Below, one piece after another: positions 26,068 through 34,980 of a stretch of 37,377 bases of DNA. Source of the DNA: JAQYVL01 sp964578935. Its GTDB lineage: Bacteria; Desulfobacterota; Desulfobacteria; Desulfobacterales; SURF-7. Numbering within the stretch: the stretch's first letter is position 1; the number at the start of each line of letters is the position of its first letter. A model generated the notes under the pieces. It had not been told where the DNA came from. It was given only the letters and a program-made list of their open reading frames with translations, and made no database searches. The translations under genes and the position numbers were made by a program. The DNA is taken from assembly GCA_964578935.1 (NCBI GenBank), contig CAZOEW010000007.1, positions 1 to 37,377 on the forward strand, read 5' to 3'.

Positions 26068-26216
26068 TGGCTTTGTAAAAAGTCCGGTTTCTGTGTTGCG
26101 CCGCATGCCTCGTCGCCGTGATGCAGGCTGACTATTACTCATTCATCGGGATTTGCGTGCCTTGAGCGTGCATTTTTTTCTTTTCCATCAGAATTCCGGA
26201 TTTTTACGAGTCTGTC
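26066..26216. mobile_element. MITE-like inverted-repeat element
   Basis: A 151-base stretch bounded by imperfect inverted repeats of about 28 bases (26066-26093 and 26189-26216). Both ends share a GTAAAAA core followed by TCCGG and end in TTCTG towards the centre. There is no reading frame of note. The ends and the GC-rich centre match my memory of a short repeat found in many copies in Desulfobacteraceae genomes; no other copy is in this window. It follows the gene at 25789 immediately and precedes the YkgJ gene end. Confidence 0.6.
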
Positions 26217-26251
26217 AGATTGAACAAGGTGACCTGTTTTCATGACAGATG

Positions 26252-26656
26252 TCATTCGATTTGAGAAAGCTTTTTTTTTACAACTGCTTTTATAATATGA
26301 TCTGGAAAGTCGGTCCGGATACCGGGGCATGAACCAGCCATAATCTCCCAGTTTTTTATGTCTGCAAGGACGGATTTAATAAAAGGCCAGTCCCTGCACA
26401 TTTTAGGCTTTACCGGATGTATGGTGCAGAGGTCGTCCCAGAATATGCAGAAACCGTTTTCATTTTGCTTGAGCAAGGACCTGTTGCCGGAGATCCGGCA
26501 AAATTTTTTTTGAAACTCATCTGGGTCTATATGGATATAAGCTGCAATCTCATTGATATTGTCAGGTGTAATATAGGTTCCACCATACCCTTTGCAGCAT
26601 TCGCCGCATTTTTTACACTGAAATATATTCGAAGGCTTGATGTCGTCAAACGGCAT
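26252..26656 (-). CDS. YkgJ family cysteine cluster protein
   Basis: 134 residues. An N-terminal cluster CKKCGECCKG (about 14-21) and further cysteines in ENGFCIFWDDLCTIHPVKPKMC and GSCPG match the YkgJ/UPF0153 family, small proteins thought to bind zinc or an iron-sulfur cluster. The biochemical role of the family is not established. The ATG lies within the end of recR, overlapping by 11 bases, so the two are coupled. It is the last gene of the dnaX-ybaB-recR cluster. Confidence 0.88.
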   Translation of the reverse strand: MPFDDIKPSNIFQCKKCGECCKGYGGTYITPDNINEIAAYIHIDPDEFQKKFCRISGNRSLLKQNENGFCIFWDDLCTIHPVKPKMCRDWPFIKSVLADIKNWEIMAGSCPGIRTDFPDHIIKAVVKKKLSQIE

Positions 26657-27245
26657 ATCTCGACTCCATGGCTTTTTTCAATGTAACCTGATCCACATAC
26701 TTCAGATCGCCTCCAATGGGCACTCCTGATGCAATACGAGATATTTTAACCGGCAGCTTTTCGATCTGGTTGGCAAGATAGGATGCTGTCGCCTCTCCTT
26801 CAACATTGGTGCCTGTCGCGATAATAACCTCCTTGATTTTTCCCTGCTTCACTTTTGAAATCAGTTCCCGTATTCTGATATTATCCGGCCCGATTCCATC
26901 CATAGGGGATAGCACTCCCTGCAGGATATGATATAGCCCGTTATAACCTCCTGATTTTTCAATTGCCGCCATATCGGCCGGCTGTTCCACGACACACAAT
27001 AATTCCGTGTTTCTGGAAGGATTGCTGCAAATTCGGCATAGTTCTTTATCACTCATGGCAAAACAGAGCTTACAGAGTATTATTTTATCTTTTATTTCGA
27101 GGATGCTCTGGGCAAGCTGTCGTGATTCATCTGCGGGTGCCCTGAGAAGATGCATGGCAAGGCGCTCCGCGGTTTTTTCGCCTATCCCGGGAAGCTTGGA
27201 CAGGTTTTTGATCAGTTTTAACAGTGAAATCGGGTAATGATTCAT
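26646..27245 (-). CDS. recR: Recombination mediator RecR
   Basis: 199 residues, the standard length. In order: a helix-hairpin-helix (LPGIGEKTAERLAMHLL), a four-cysteine zinc finger (CKLCFAMSDKELCRIC), a Toprim domain (LLCVVEQPADMAAIEKSG to IATGTNVEGEATASYL), and a C-terminal Walker-like RIASGVPIGGDLKYVDQVTL segment. With RecF/RecO it loads RecA at gaps. It follows ybaB by 53 bases and overlaps ykgJ by 11. Confidence 0.96.
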   Translation of the reverse strand: MNHYPISLLKLIKNLSKLPGIGEKTAERLAMHLLRAPADESRQLAQSILEIKDKIILCKLCFAMSDKELCRICSNPSRNTELLCVVEQPADMAAIEKSGGYNGLYHILQGVLSPMDGIGPDNIRIRELISKVKQGKIKEVIIATGTNVEGEATASYLANQIEKLPVKISRIASGVPIGGDLKYVDQVTLKKAMESRYAV

Positions 27246-27298
27246 TTTTTGTGTATTACGTTATAATGTTTCCGGCTCGAGTTTGAGGGTAAACCGCA

Positions 27299-27610
27299 TC
27301 AGGTCAATCCTGGAATGTTTAATCCTCCGGTCAGCTTTCCCATTTCCTGGGAAACCATCTCCTGCGATTTTGCAAGGGCATCATTGATTGCAGCCATAAT
27401 CAGATCCTGCAGCATTTCGACATCTTCAGGATCGACAACCTCTTTTTCAATGGTAATTGAAACAATTTGCTGTCTGCCGTTTGCAACAGCCTTAACCATC
27501 CCGCCGCCTGCTGTCGCTTCTGTTGTTTTATCCCCTAACTCTTCCTGCATTTTCATCATTTTGGCCTGAAGCTTCTGGGCCTGTTTCATCATGTTTCCCA
27601 TACCCTTCAT
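27299..27610 (-). CDS. ybaB: YbaB/EbfC nucleoid-associated protein
   Basis: 103 residues, normal length. An N-terminal methionine-rich helix (MGNMMKQAQKLQAKMMKMQEEL region) is followed by the GGGMVKAVANGRQQIVSITI strand region and the DPEDVEMLQDLIMAAINDAL helix, all typical. It forms dimers that bind DNA. The conserved order dnaX-ybaB-recR is present here, with 12 bases separating it from dnaX. Confidence 0.96.
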   Translation of the reverse strand: MKGMGNMMKQAQKLQAKMMKMQEELGDKTTEATAGGGMVKAVANGRQQIVSITIEKEVVDPEDVEMLQDLIMAAINDALAKSQEMVSQEMGKLTGGLNIPGLT

Positions 27611-27622
27611 AACAATATCCTC

Positions 27623-29365
27623 CTATAGTAATTTAACATCAACGATATTACCGTTAAAAATTTCAATTGCATCGGCAACAAGGGGATGTCGGACAGCCTC
27701 TTCTTTGAAAGAGTTGGACTGGTTGATTTTGTTTTTGTGATCATTCTCTGAATTGATGATGATCTCCATGACCAGATCCATTTTTTTTCTGAAAAAATCA
27801 CAGCAGACTTTTATCAGGGATTCTTTTTTTCTCTTTAACAGGCTGATATTGAACTTGCTGTCAGTGATTTTTATGAAAATCTCTTGATCTGTCAGTTTTG
27901 TTAATTCACAATTGGACAACGGCGAGGCCATTGAGGGCATTTGTCTGCAAATTTTGCTTCGCAGCTCCTGCCAAAGCGGTTTAAGATCTGTTGAACGGTT
28001 TTCCGGATGCGCTGTTTCCTCCCTCTCATTTGTTGTATCTTCCGATATATATTTTGGATTGTTAGAGATAGTCTTTTCCGCAGCCCTGGTAACGGTATCA
28101 TCGGCCAACCGGGTTTCCGGTGTTGACCCCGATTTTTTGCAGTCCTTATCCGGATTGTTTCCCCCGGATATGTTGAACTGCCTGTCATCGGACTCAGTGA
28201 ATCGTTCCGATTCGTTGCCCGCAAATTCATTTCTGAGGAGATCCAGTTTTTGGATCAGCGTTTCGATGGGAACGGCGGGTCTGATTTGAATAATTTTAAT
28301 TACAGCTACTTCAAGGGCAAGCCGCGGCTGCGATGAAAACCGAATCGTCGATTCTTCCCTGAAAAGGATATCAAGCACTTGATTCAGATAGGTTTCCGGA
28401 GTCTCTTGGATCTGTTTCCGCATCAATTCGATTTCATGGCCCGGTGTGTTGATCAGGCGGGTTCCTTCTGCATCTATCTTTAACACAAGAAGGTTTCTAA
28501 AATGCTCAATAAGTTCCGCATACAGCTTTTTAAGGTCCTGGCCGTGTTCATATATATTACCAAGAATGTCCAGGAATCCGGGAATATCTCTTTTAAGTAT
28601 GGTTGTTGAAATCTCAAAAATGTTTTTTCTGTCCGGTACGCCAAGAATATCCGGGACAATTTCAGGATTAACAATATCCTTTGAACAGGCAAGGACCTGA
28701 TCGAGCAGGCTCAGCGCATCTCTCATGCATCCGCCTGCCTCCCGCGCGATGAGGGTTAAGCTTTCTTCCGCTATTTGCAGCCCTTCTTTTGTACAGAGTG
28801 CAACCATATGCTCTTTAATGGTTTCAAGGTCGATGCGTTTGAGATCGTGCCTCTGGCAACGAGACAGAATGGTTACCGGTATTTTATGGGGTTCGGTAGT
28901 TGCAAAGAAAAACATAACGTGGGCCGGAGGCTCTTCCAGTGTTTTCAGGAGAGCGTTAAAGGCCGCAATGCTAAGCATATGCACTTCATCGATGATGTAA
29001 ATTTTGTAGGGACTGTGCTGAGGCATATATTTAACGTTTTCACGCAAATCTCTGACCTGGTCGACGCTGTTGTTTGACGCGCCGTCTATTTCAAAAACAT
29101 CCGCAGCATTTCCTGAAGTGATTTCCCTGCACGATCTGCATGTATTGCATGGTGTTTTTGATGGGCCTTCATTGCAGTTCATGGCTTTTGCCAGAATGCG
29201 TGCAATCGTGGTTTTTCCGGTTCCCCTGGGTCCTGAAAAAAGGATAGCATGAGCCATGCGCCCTGCGGAGATCGCATTGCCAAGCGTTCTGGTAACATGA
29301 TCCTGCCCGATAACCTGTTCAAAGGTTTGTGGCCGATATTTTCGAGCTAAAACAAGATAAGCCAT
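27623..29365 (-). CDS. dnaX: DNA polymerase III subunits gamma/tau
   Basis: 580 residues from the ATG at 29365, which gives the standard N-terminus MAYLVLARKYRPQTF; TTG 29374 is less likely. The AAA+ module has Walker A GPRGTGKTT, the CX8CX2CX2C zinc finger (from CNEGPSKTPC to RSC), Walker B IIDEVHML, sensor 1 TTEPHK and an SRC arginine finger. Domain III and a low-complexity linker follow (about 390-480), then a C-terminal region that may contact the polymerase. A seven-A run near codon 512 is too late for an E. coli-style gamma frameshift. Two serine tRNA genes precede it on the same strand. Confidence 0.96.
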   Translation of the reverse strand: MAYLVLARKYRPQTFEQVIGQDHVTRTLGNAISAGRMAHAILFSGPRGTGKTTIARILAKAMNCNEGPSKTPCNTCRSCREITSGNAADVFEIDGASNNSVDQVRDLRENVKYMPQHSPYKIYIIDEVHMLSIAAFNALLKTLEEPPAHVMFFFATTEPHKIPVTILSRCQRHDLKRIDLETIKEHMVALCTKEGLQIAEESLTLIAREAGGCMRDALSLLDQVLACSKDIVNPEIVPDILGVPDRKNIFEISTTILKRDIPGFLDILGNIYEHGQDLKKLYAELIEHFRNLLVLKIDAEGTRLINTPGHEIELMRKQIQETPETYLNQVLDILFREESTIRFSSQPRLALEVAVIKIIQIRPAVPIETLIQKLDLLRNEFAGNESERFTESDDRQFNISGGNNPDKDCKKSGSTPETRLADDTVTRAAEKTISNNPKYISEDTTNEREETAHPENRSTDLKPLWQELRSKICRQMPSMASPLSNCELTKLTDQEIFIKITDSKFNISLLKRKKESLIKVCCDFFRKKMDLVMEIIINSENDHKNKINQSNSFKEEAVRHPLVADAIEIFNGNIVDVKLL

Positions 29366-29397
29366 GAATAACAACCTGAAAATATATTATCTAAATA

Positions 29398-29488
29398 TGG
29401 CGGAGAGAGAGGGATTCGAACCCTCGGTGCCTGTTACAGCACACACGATTTCCAGTCGTGCACCTTCGGCCAGCTCGGTCATCTCTCC
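29398..29488 (-). tRNA. tRNA-Ser (anticodon GGA)
   Basis: Seven-base acceptor stem GGAGAGA pairing with TCTCTCC, G discriminator and encoded CCA. The anticodon stem CACGA/TCGTG closes the loop CTGGAAA, so the anticodon is GGA, reading UCC and UCU. A long variable arm and the GGTTCGAATCC T-loop region are as expected for class II tRNA-Ser. It lies 32 bases before the dnaX start. Confidence 0.95.
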
Positions 29489-29612
29489 GTAAAAACTGCA
29501 GATTGAGGTGAAGTCTGATTCTGTTCGTTTCCGGAAGTATTGCGGTAATAGCTGATCGGATTCAAGGAGCGTGTCAAGACGATCCAACTCCCTTTGAAAA
29601 GCGTCCTTAAAT

Positions 29613-29707
<95 letters not shown>

Positions 29708-29742
29708 TGCATATATCCGGTTACCATTGACTGTCGGAGACT

Positions 29743-29771
29743 TCAATATCCTTTTTGCTCCGAGCTGTCAA
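29743..29771 (-). promoter_or_regulatory. Sigma70-type promoter for the two tRNA-Ser genes
   Basis: On the minus strand a perfect TTGACA (29766-29771) is followed after 17 bases by TATTGA (29743-29748). Transcription would begin about 30 bases before the CGA serine tRNA and could read on into dnaX, as no terminator is visible between them. Confidence 0.55.
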
Positions 29772-29926
29772 TGACCTATTTGTATTGAAATCTCCGAATC
29801 CGGATCAAACACTTTTGCGGGTTTCATCTTACCCTGAAGTTAAATTAACCTTGAACAATAGTATTCTTTTTAGTATCAGTTTCAAGACTTGATTAACCGG
29901 GAAACCGTTATTAAAGGAAAATACAT

Positions 29927-31267
29927 ATGGCCAAGGTAATCCCTTTCAGGGGTATTCTCTATAATGAGGATAAAATAGGTGATTTTTCGAAGGTGGTAAC
30001 CCCCCCTTATGATATAATCTCTCCGGAAGAGCAGAAACAGTTTTATGATCGACATCCCAACAATGTGATTCGCCTTGATCTGGGACAAAAAACAGCGAAT
30101 GACAGTGAGGAAAATAATTCCAATACAAGAGCCGCGGGTTATTTTCAGGAATGGCTTGCCAAGGGAATTCTTTTGCAGGATGAGAACCCCTGCATCTATT
30201 TAACTACCGTAGAATTTTTTATGGGTGATGAAATGGTCACTCGTTACGGGATGATTGCTCTTGTGAGACTTGAACCATTTGAGAAAAAGATCGTGCTGCC
30301 TCATGAGAAAACGTTCAGCAAGGTTAAGTCTGAAAGGTTGAATTTAATGAAGGCGTGTCATTCCAATTTCAGCCAGGTATTCTCTCTGTATTCAGATCGG
30401 GAAGGAATTCTGGAGATGCTTAAAAAAGCGGTTTCCGGAATAGATCCCTTTTTTAATATCCTGGATGATAAAAAACACCGACATAAGATGTGGCGTATAA
30501 CCGATCCGGGCATTCAGGAAAAAGTGACGCGGCTGATGGATAAAAAGCGGCTTTTCATTGCGGATGGACATCATCGATACGAAACCGCTCTCAATTATCG
30601 AACATGGCTGTCCCAAAAAGATCCGGATTTTAATGAAGGCCATCCTGCCAACTATGTCATGATGTATCTCTGCAGTATGGAAGATCCTGGACTTGTTGTC
30701 CTGCCGGCGCACCGAATGCTGTTTAATATCGGGAAAGACATCCTGTCGGAGTTCATTGAAAAGGCCGGCCGTTATTTTGATATCACAACCATTCCCATTG
30801 AAAACGGTTTGATAAGAGATGCGCAGAAATCACTTGTTTCCATGCTGGAATCGAATGATTCAAAAAATGCCATCGGTGTCTATATGAAAGAGCGCAACGC
30901 ATTTTTTCTCATGATTTTAAAACCGGGTGTGATGGAGAACATTTTTGGCAGCACCCTGCCTGAATCATTGAGGAAGCTTGATGTGACGGTGTTGACTCAG
31001 CTTGTTTTGATGGAGATCCTTGGGTTTAATGGGGAACATCTGGATAATGAGGATCTCATCGCATATTCAAGCAGTACCGACAAGGCGGTTGATTCGGTTG
31101 TCGCGGGGAACTGCGATCTGTGTTTTATATTGAATTCCACAAAAATCGAGCAGGTAAAAAATATTGCAGAGGCAGGACAGATTATGCCTCGGAAAACAAC
31201 CTATTTTTATCCAAAGGCGATAACCGGTCAAGTGCTGTATCACTTGAATTCCCGCAACCCATTGTAA
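29927..31267 (+). CDS. DUF1015 family protein
   Basis: 446 residues. The N-terminus AKVIPFRGILYN and the VVTPPYDIISPEEQ segment, the KVKSERLNLMKACHSNFSQV region, and the strongly conserved ADGHHRYETAL motif (about 214-224) are the hallmarks of DUF1015. The length is normal. The family is widespread in anaerobes; the biochemical activity here cannot be stated from the sequence. No signal peptide or membrane segment. Its 3' end overlaps the convergent methyltransferase gene by 28 bases. Confidence 0.9.
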   Translation: MAKVIPFRGILYNEDKIGDFSKVVTPPYDIISPEEQKQFYDRHPNNVIRLDLGQKTANDSEENNSNTRAAGYFQEWLAKGILLQDENPCIYLTTVEFFMGDEMVTRYGMIALVRLEPFEKKIVLPHEKTFSKVKSERLNLMKACHSNFSQVFSLYSDREGILEMLKKAVSGIDPFFNILDDKKHRHKMWRITDPGIQEKVTRLMDKKRLFIADGHHRYETALNYRTWLSQKDPDFNEGHPANYVMMYLCSMEDPGLVVLPAHRMLFNIGKDILSEFIEKAGRYFDITTIPIENGLIRDAQKSLVSMLESNDSKNAIGVYMKERNAFFLMILKPGVMENIFGSTLPESLRKLDVTVLTQLVLMEILGFNGEHLDNEDLIAYSSSTDKAVDSVVAGNCDLCFILNSTKIEQVKNIAEAGQIMPRKTTYFYPKAITGQVLYHLNSRNPL

Positions 31268-32007
31268 TCCTCTCGATCGTTGAATGGTTTATGGGTAAAC
31301 ATCTTTTCCACTTCGTCGGTGTACTCTTTGTCCTTGTAGATAATAAGCGGGTTTTCAATCGTAACCCCGGATCGACCGCCTTTTAAGCCTTCCATAAGAA
31401 TGAGCCTGGCTTCTGTTCCCAGCGTAGAATGAATGGAGCGAATCCTTTTCGGCTCGATACCGGTTTCCCGCATTTCGGCCATCAAATCGATTGTCCGTTC
31501 AGCAGGATATATGGTGAAGAACCTCCCTGCTGGTCGAAGTATCCTTCCGGCCGTTTCCAGGAGTTCTTTCAGGTTTATCTTGATTTCATGGCGAGCCACG
31601 GCTCTTTGCAAACAGGGGTTTACCCTTCCGGAAAAAACTTTTCTGTATGGCGGATTGCTCACAACCAGGTCAACAGGGCCGGATATCATGTCCATCGTGA
31701 TGGATTGCATGTCCTGATGGATAATCTTAATTTTTTCTTCCAGTAAATTATCTTTTACATTTTTTTCTGCAAGCTCTGCAAGAGCTGGTTGTATCTCAAC
31801 TCCAAAGAAGCCGGCATCCGGATTTCGAACCGCAAGAATTAAAGGGATGATTCCGCAACCGGTGCCGAGATCGACAACCGTATTCTTCGGCCTGACTCTT
31901 ACAAAGTTTGCAAGAAGAACAGCGTCTATTGAGAAGCGGTAGCCGGACTTATCTTGCCGGACTTTTATCCTTCCGTTAAAAAATGTATCAGCAGTGTATC
32001 GATTCAT
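31240..32007 (-). CDS. tRNA1(Val) (adenine-N6)-methyltransferase-like (TrmN6 family)
   Basis: 255 residues from ATG 32007 (GTG 32016 is possible). SAM-binding motif DLGTGCGIIPL (about 46-56), the acidic VEIQPAL of motif II, and the catalytic NPPY motif in VVSNPPYRKV, typical of N6-adenine methyltransferases that flip the base. E. coli TrmN6 modifies A37 of tRNA1Val; the exact tRNA target here is inferred from family only. It lies 25 bases after the DUF721 gene. Its end overlaps the convergent DUF1015 gene. Confidence 0.88.
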   Translation of the reverse strand: MNRYTADTFFNGRIKVRQDKSGYRFSIDAVLLANFVRVRPKNTVVDLGTGCGIIPLILAVRNPDAGFFGVEIQPALAELAEKNVKDNLLEEKIKIIHQDMQSITMDMISGPVDLVVSNPPYRKVFSGRVNPCLQRAVARHEIKINLKELLETAGRILRPAGRFFTIYPAERTIDLMAEMRETGIEPKRIRSIHSTLGTEARLILMEGLKGGRSGVTIENPLIIYKDKEYTDEVEKMFTHKPFNDREDYNGLREFK

Positions 32008-32032
32008 TGAAAACACAGAAAACCGGTGGAGG

Positions 32033-32347
32033 CTACATCGACCCTATTTTGAACTTGATCTCCTGAACCAGTTCTTTGCCAAGAGCTATATTCAGTTTTT
32101 GGATGATATCTTTTTTTAGAAATTGAAGCTGCTGCATCCAGGGCGAGCTTGCAACCTGAACTACAAGGAGTTGGCCTTTAAAAGCAGCAGGTCTGGCGTT
32201 TTCGGCAATGGCCATCCCCATTGTTTTATCCCAAAGTGCCCATATTCGTGTCATTTCAGAGTCGGGCCTCTCGTTTCGGCATTGATTCAGGACATCGTTG
32301 ATAAGCGTGCCGATATGGGAAAGATTTTGTTCATTTTTTGTTTTCAT
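32033..32347 (-). CDS. DUF721/DciA-like protein
   Basis: 104 residues from the ATG at 32347; the TTG at 32359 is a longer alternative. The IGTLINDVLNQC N-terminus, the IWALWDKTMGMAIAENARP core and the GQLLVVQVASSPWMQQLQFL strand-helix are typical of DUF721, which includes the replicative helicase loader DciA. Whether this copy loads helicase is inference from family. No Shine-Dalgarno is visible. It starts a two-gene operon with the TrmN6-like gene. Confidence 0.85.
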   Translation of the reverse strand: MKTKNEQNLSHIGTLINDVLNQCRNERPDSEMTRIWALWDKTMGMAIAENARPAAFKGQLLVVQVASSPWMQQLQFLKKDIIQKLNIALGKELVQEIKFKIGSM

Positions 32348-32836
32348 GAAATTTTTCAATTTTTCAATTTCTGAAATAGGTTGCGAAAAGTCACCTGCTG
32401 CCGGTATCGGGTTCCATAAAACCCAATAATCTGAAAACTGTCAATGAAAAAGCATGTAAGGATTGTAAAATAGAAGCACTGTAAGGCAGCAGACAGGTTT
32501 TTTCAGCTTGGGAATCTTTTTTGTCTGTCTTTGTTTTTTTTGGAGATGTGGTCGCTGATCAGCCATATAACTTTTGAAATTCAAGGTTTTTTACTTGACT
32601 TGAATCCTGATGTAATTTAAAAATAATATTTCATCATACAGAAAAATCGGATGAGACAACAGCGATAAAATCTCAGACGGATATAGCCTTACCGCATATT
32701 TTTATCACCATGGCTGGAAAAGGAGAAAAAAGGATTCAACGCTTTTCTCCGCAGCTTCAGAAAAGAAATCAGAAAGGTTGGGATTTCGGCCAGGAACCGG
32801 CAAAAACAATTTGAAAAGGAATAACAGGAAAAAGAT
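32348..32836. other. Intergenic region upstream of hflK
   Basis: About 490 bases between the divergent DUF721 and hflK genes. It is T-rich around 32495-32540. One plausible promoter for hflK is listed separately. No small gene or RNA gene is recognisable. An open frame on the minus strand running into hflK is a shadow of the hflK start. Confidence 0.5.
32595..32623 (+). promoter_or_regulatory. Possible promoter for hflKC
   Basis: TTGACT is followed after 17 bases by TAAAAA (4 of 6 matches). It leaves a leader of about 205 bases before hflK, long enough for post-transcriptional control, although no clear structure was found. Confidence 0.35.
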
Positions 32837-33886
32837 ATGAGTTGGGACTGGGAAAAACTTCAGCAGAAAAATCGTCAGCACCGGCAACAGGGCCAGGGTG
32901 GTGGCGTACCGCCCCAAATGGATGACTTAATGGAAAAAATAAAAGGCTTTAAGTTTTCCGGAGGGCCGGTAATCGTCATACTGGTTGCAGCGGTAATTTT
33001 TCTTGCAACCTCCATGGTATATACCGTGGGAGTTGATGAGGTCGGAATCGTTCAATTTTTTGGAAAATATGTCCGGACCACCGCTCCCGGGTTGCACTTC
33101 AAGCTACCGGCTGGCATTGAAAAAGTAACCAAGGTAAGAGTCAGGCATGTTTATAAAGAGGAGTTCGGATTCAAATCCGTCAGGACATCTCGCGCCCAGT
33201 TCGCATCGGAAAACGAAAATCTCAATGAGGCTCTTATGCTGACCGGAGATTTAAACGTGGCTCTTGTCCCATGGATCGTTCAGTACAAGATCAAGGATCC
33301 GTATAATTATCTTTTCAAGGTTCACGATGTGACCCGTATCCTGAGGGATATGTCCGAAGCCGCGATGCGGCAGGTGGTTGGAGACAGGAGTATCTCTGAG
33401 GTCATAAGCAAAAGGGAAGAGATCGCCATTGAAGCCCGCGAAGTTCTCCAGAAGGAACTGGATCATGCGGAAACAGGCATCCTGATTACCACGATTGAAA
33501 TGAAAAAGACGAATGTTCCCGGGCCTGTTCAGCCGGCATTCAATGAGGTTAATCAGGCAACCCAGGAAAAGGAAAAATTTATTTATCAGGCCAAAGAGGA
33601 TTACAACAAAGCAATTCCGGCAGCAAGGGGAGAGGCGGAACGTACAATCAGGACTGCGGAGGGGTATGCTCTGGATCGAATAAACCGGGCGGAAGGTGAT
33701 GCGGCAAGATTTATCGCTCTCTATGATGAATATGTGAAGGCAAAGGATATAACCAGGCGTCGGATCTACCTTGAGAACCTGAAAGAGATTCTTCCGAAAC
33801 TGGGGCAGAAATATATCATCGATTCAGATCAGAAGAATGTCCTGCCTTTATTAAACTTAGGAAAGCAAAGTGGTGTCATAAAATGA
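32837..33886 (+). CDS. hflK: HflK, membrane protease modulator
   Basis: 349 residues. A Gly/Gln-rich cytosolic N-terminus is followed by one membrane segment (about 42-64) and a periplasmic SPFH/Band-7 domain (VDEVGIVQFFGKYVRTTAPGLHF region onwards), then a coiled-coil with Ala/Glu-rich segment (IPAARGEAERTIRTAEGYAL). With HflC it forms the large membrane complex that surrounds and modulates FtsH. AGGA seven bases before ATG. The last codon overlaps hflC as ATGA. Confidence 0.95.
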   Translation: MSWDWEKLQQKNRQHRQQGQGGGVPPQMDDLMEKIKGFKFSGGPVIVILVAAVIFLATSMVYTVGVDEVGIVQFFGKYVRTTAPGLHFKLPAGIEKVTKVRVRHVYKEEFGFKSVRTSRAQFASENENLNEALMLTGDLNVALVPWIVQYKIKDPYNYLFKVHDVTRILRDMSEAAMRQVVGDRSISEVISKREEIAIEAREVLQKELDHAETGILITTIEMKKTNVPGPVQPAFNEVNQATQEKEKFIYQAKEDYNKAIPAARGEAERTIRTAEGYALDRINRAEGDAARFIALYDEYVKAKDITRRRIYLENLKEILPKLGQKYIIDSDQKNVLPLLNLGKQSGVIK

Positions 33887-34845
33887 AATCAAGCAATGTG
33901 ATCATAGCTCTTATCGTTATTATTGGTATCGCGTTCTATGCCTCGGCTTTTGTTGTCGATGAAACGGAACAGGTTGTTGTTACTCGTTTCGGGAAGGTTA
34001 TGGGAGATCCAAAAACCGAACCGGGACTCAATTTTAAAATTCCGGTTTTTGATATCGCGAATTATTTTCCAAAAAATCTGCAGCAGTGGGACGGAGAATC
34101 CGGGCAGGTTCCCACGCTTGATAAAACTTACATCTGGGTGGACACCTTTGCCCGATGGAGAATCATCGATCCGGTTAAATTCTTTCAGACGGTAGGGAAT
34201 ACCACCAACGCGATGGGGCGGCTGGATGATATCATCGATTCGGCCGCAAGAAATTTTATCACTTCCTATCCGCTGATTGAGAGTGTGCGTCAGGGGAACA
34301 GGAAGCTGGTTTTTGATGTGGATGGGAAAGAGGATGCCTTTATCCAGATGGATGTAAAGAGTCCGGCTGCATCCTATGTAATTAAATTCGGAAGGGGGAG
34401 AATCACACAGGGGATTAAGGATCAGGCGCAGCCCAAGCTTTTTGAGTTTGGAATTGAACTGGTGGATGTTAAGATTAAACGGGTAAATTATGTTGAAGAA
34501 GTCAGGAGTACCGTTTATGACCGAATGATCGCAGAGAGAAAACAAATGGCGGAAAAATTTCGTTCTGAAGGCCGAGGGGAAGCCAGGAAATGGTTGGGTA
34601 AGAAGGAGAAAGATTTGAAAAAAATTACCTCGGAAGCTTACAAGGCAGCTCAGGAAATAAAAGGAAAGGCTGATGCCTCTGTCACGAAGACACTTGCCCA
34701 GGCATATGGAAAAGACCCTGAATTTTATTCCTTCATTAAAACGCTTGAGACTTACGACAGCACGTTCGATGATAAAAGTTCCATCGTGCTTTCAACAGAC
34801 TCGGAGTTTTTTAAGTATCTAAAGGGTTATTCCGGTAAGCCATAG
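33883..34845 (+). CDS. hflC: HflC, membrane protease modulator
   Basis: 320 residues. One N-terminal membrane segment (about 4-24), then the SPFH domain beginning DETEQVVVTRFGKVM, and a coiled-coil (MIAERKQMAEKFRSEGRGEARKW region) with Ala-rich continuation. Partner of HflK in the FtsH-modulating complex. The ATG overlaps the hflK stop by four bases. The pair is followed by a strong hairpin at 34912 that probably ends the transcript. Confidence 0.95.
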   Translation: MKSSNVIIALIVIIGIAFYASAFVVDETEQVVVTRFGKVMGDPKTEPGLNFKIPVFDIANYFPKNLQQWDGESGQVPTLDKTYIWVDTFARWRIIDPVKFFQTVGNTTNAMGRLDDIIDSAARNFITSYPLIESVRQGNRKLVFDVDGKEDAFIQMDVKSPAASYVIKFGRGRITQGIKDQAQPKLFEFGIELVDVKIKRVNYVEEVRSTVYDRMIAERKQMAEKFRSEGRGEARKWLGKKEKDLKKITSEAYKAAQEIKGKADASVTKTLAQAYGKDPEFYSFIKTLETYDSTFDDKSSIVLSTDSEFFKYLKGYSGKP

Positions 34846-34911
34846 TAACTATTGAAAAAAATAATCGCCAAAATAGATTCCGGCAACGTGTCACAGGCGT
34901 TCTTGTAACAC

Positions 34912-34958
34912 ATAAAGCAGAAGAAGCACCAGTAAGTCAGGTGCTTCTTCTGCTTTAT
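34912..34958. terminator. 19-bp hairpin, probable bidirectional terminator
   Basis: Perfect inverted repeat: ATAAAGCAGAAGAAGCACC (34912-34930) and its complement (34940-34958) with a 9-base loop. It lies between the convergent hflC and the small basic-protein gene. The U tracts on both sides are short, so strength is inferred mainly from the stem. Confidence 0.6.
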
Positions 34959-34980
34959 AAACCTTCCAATAGAGATGGTC

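Noticed and set aside
27824..27830. Programmed frameshift in dnaX at an A7 run
   Set aside because: The run is near codon 512 of 580, well past the AAA+ and third domains, so the shortened product would not resemble gamma. No downstream hairpin was evident.
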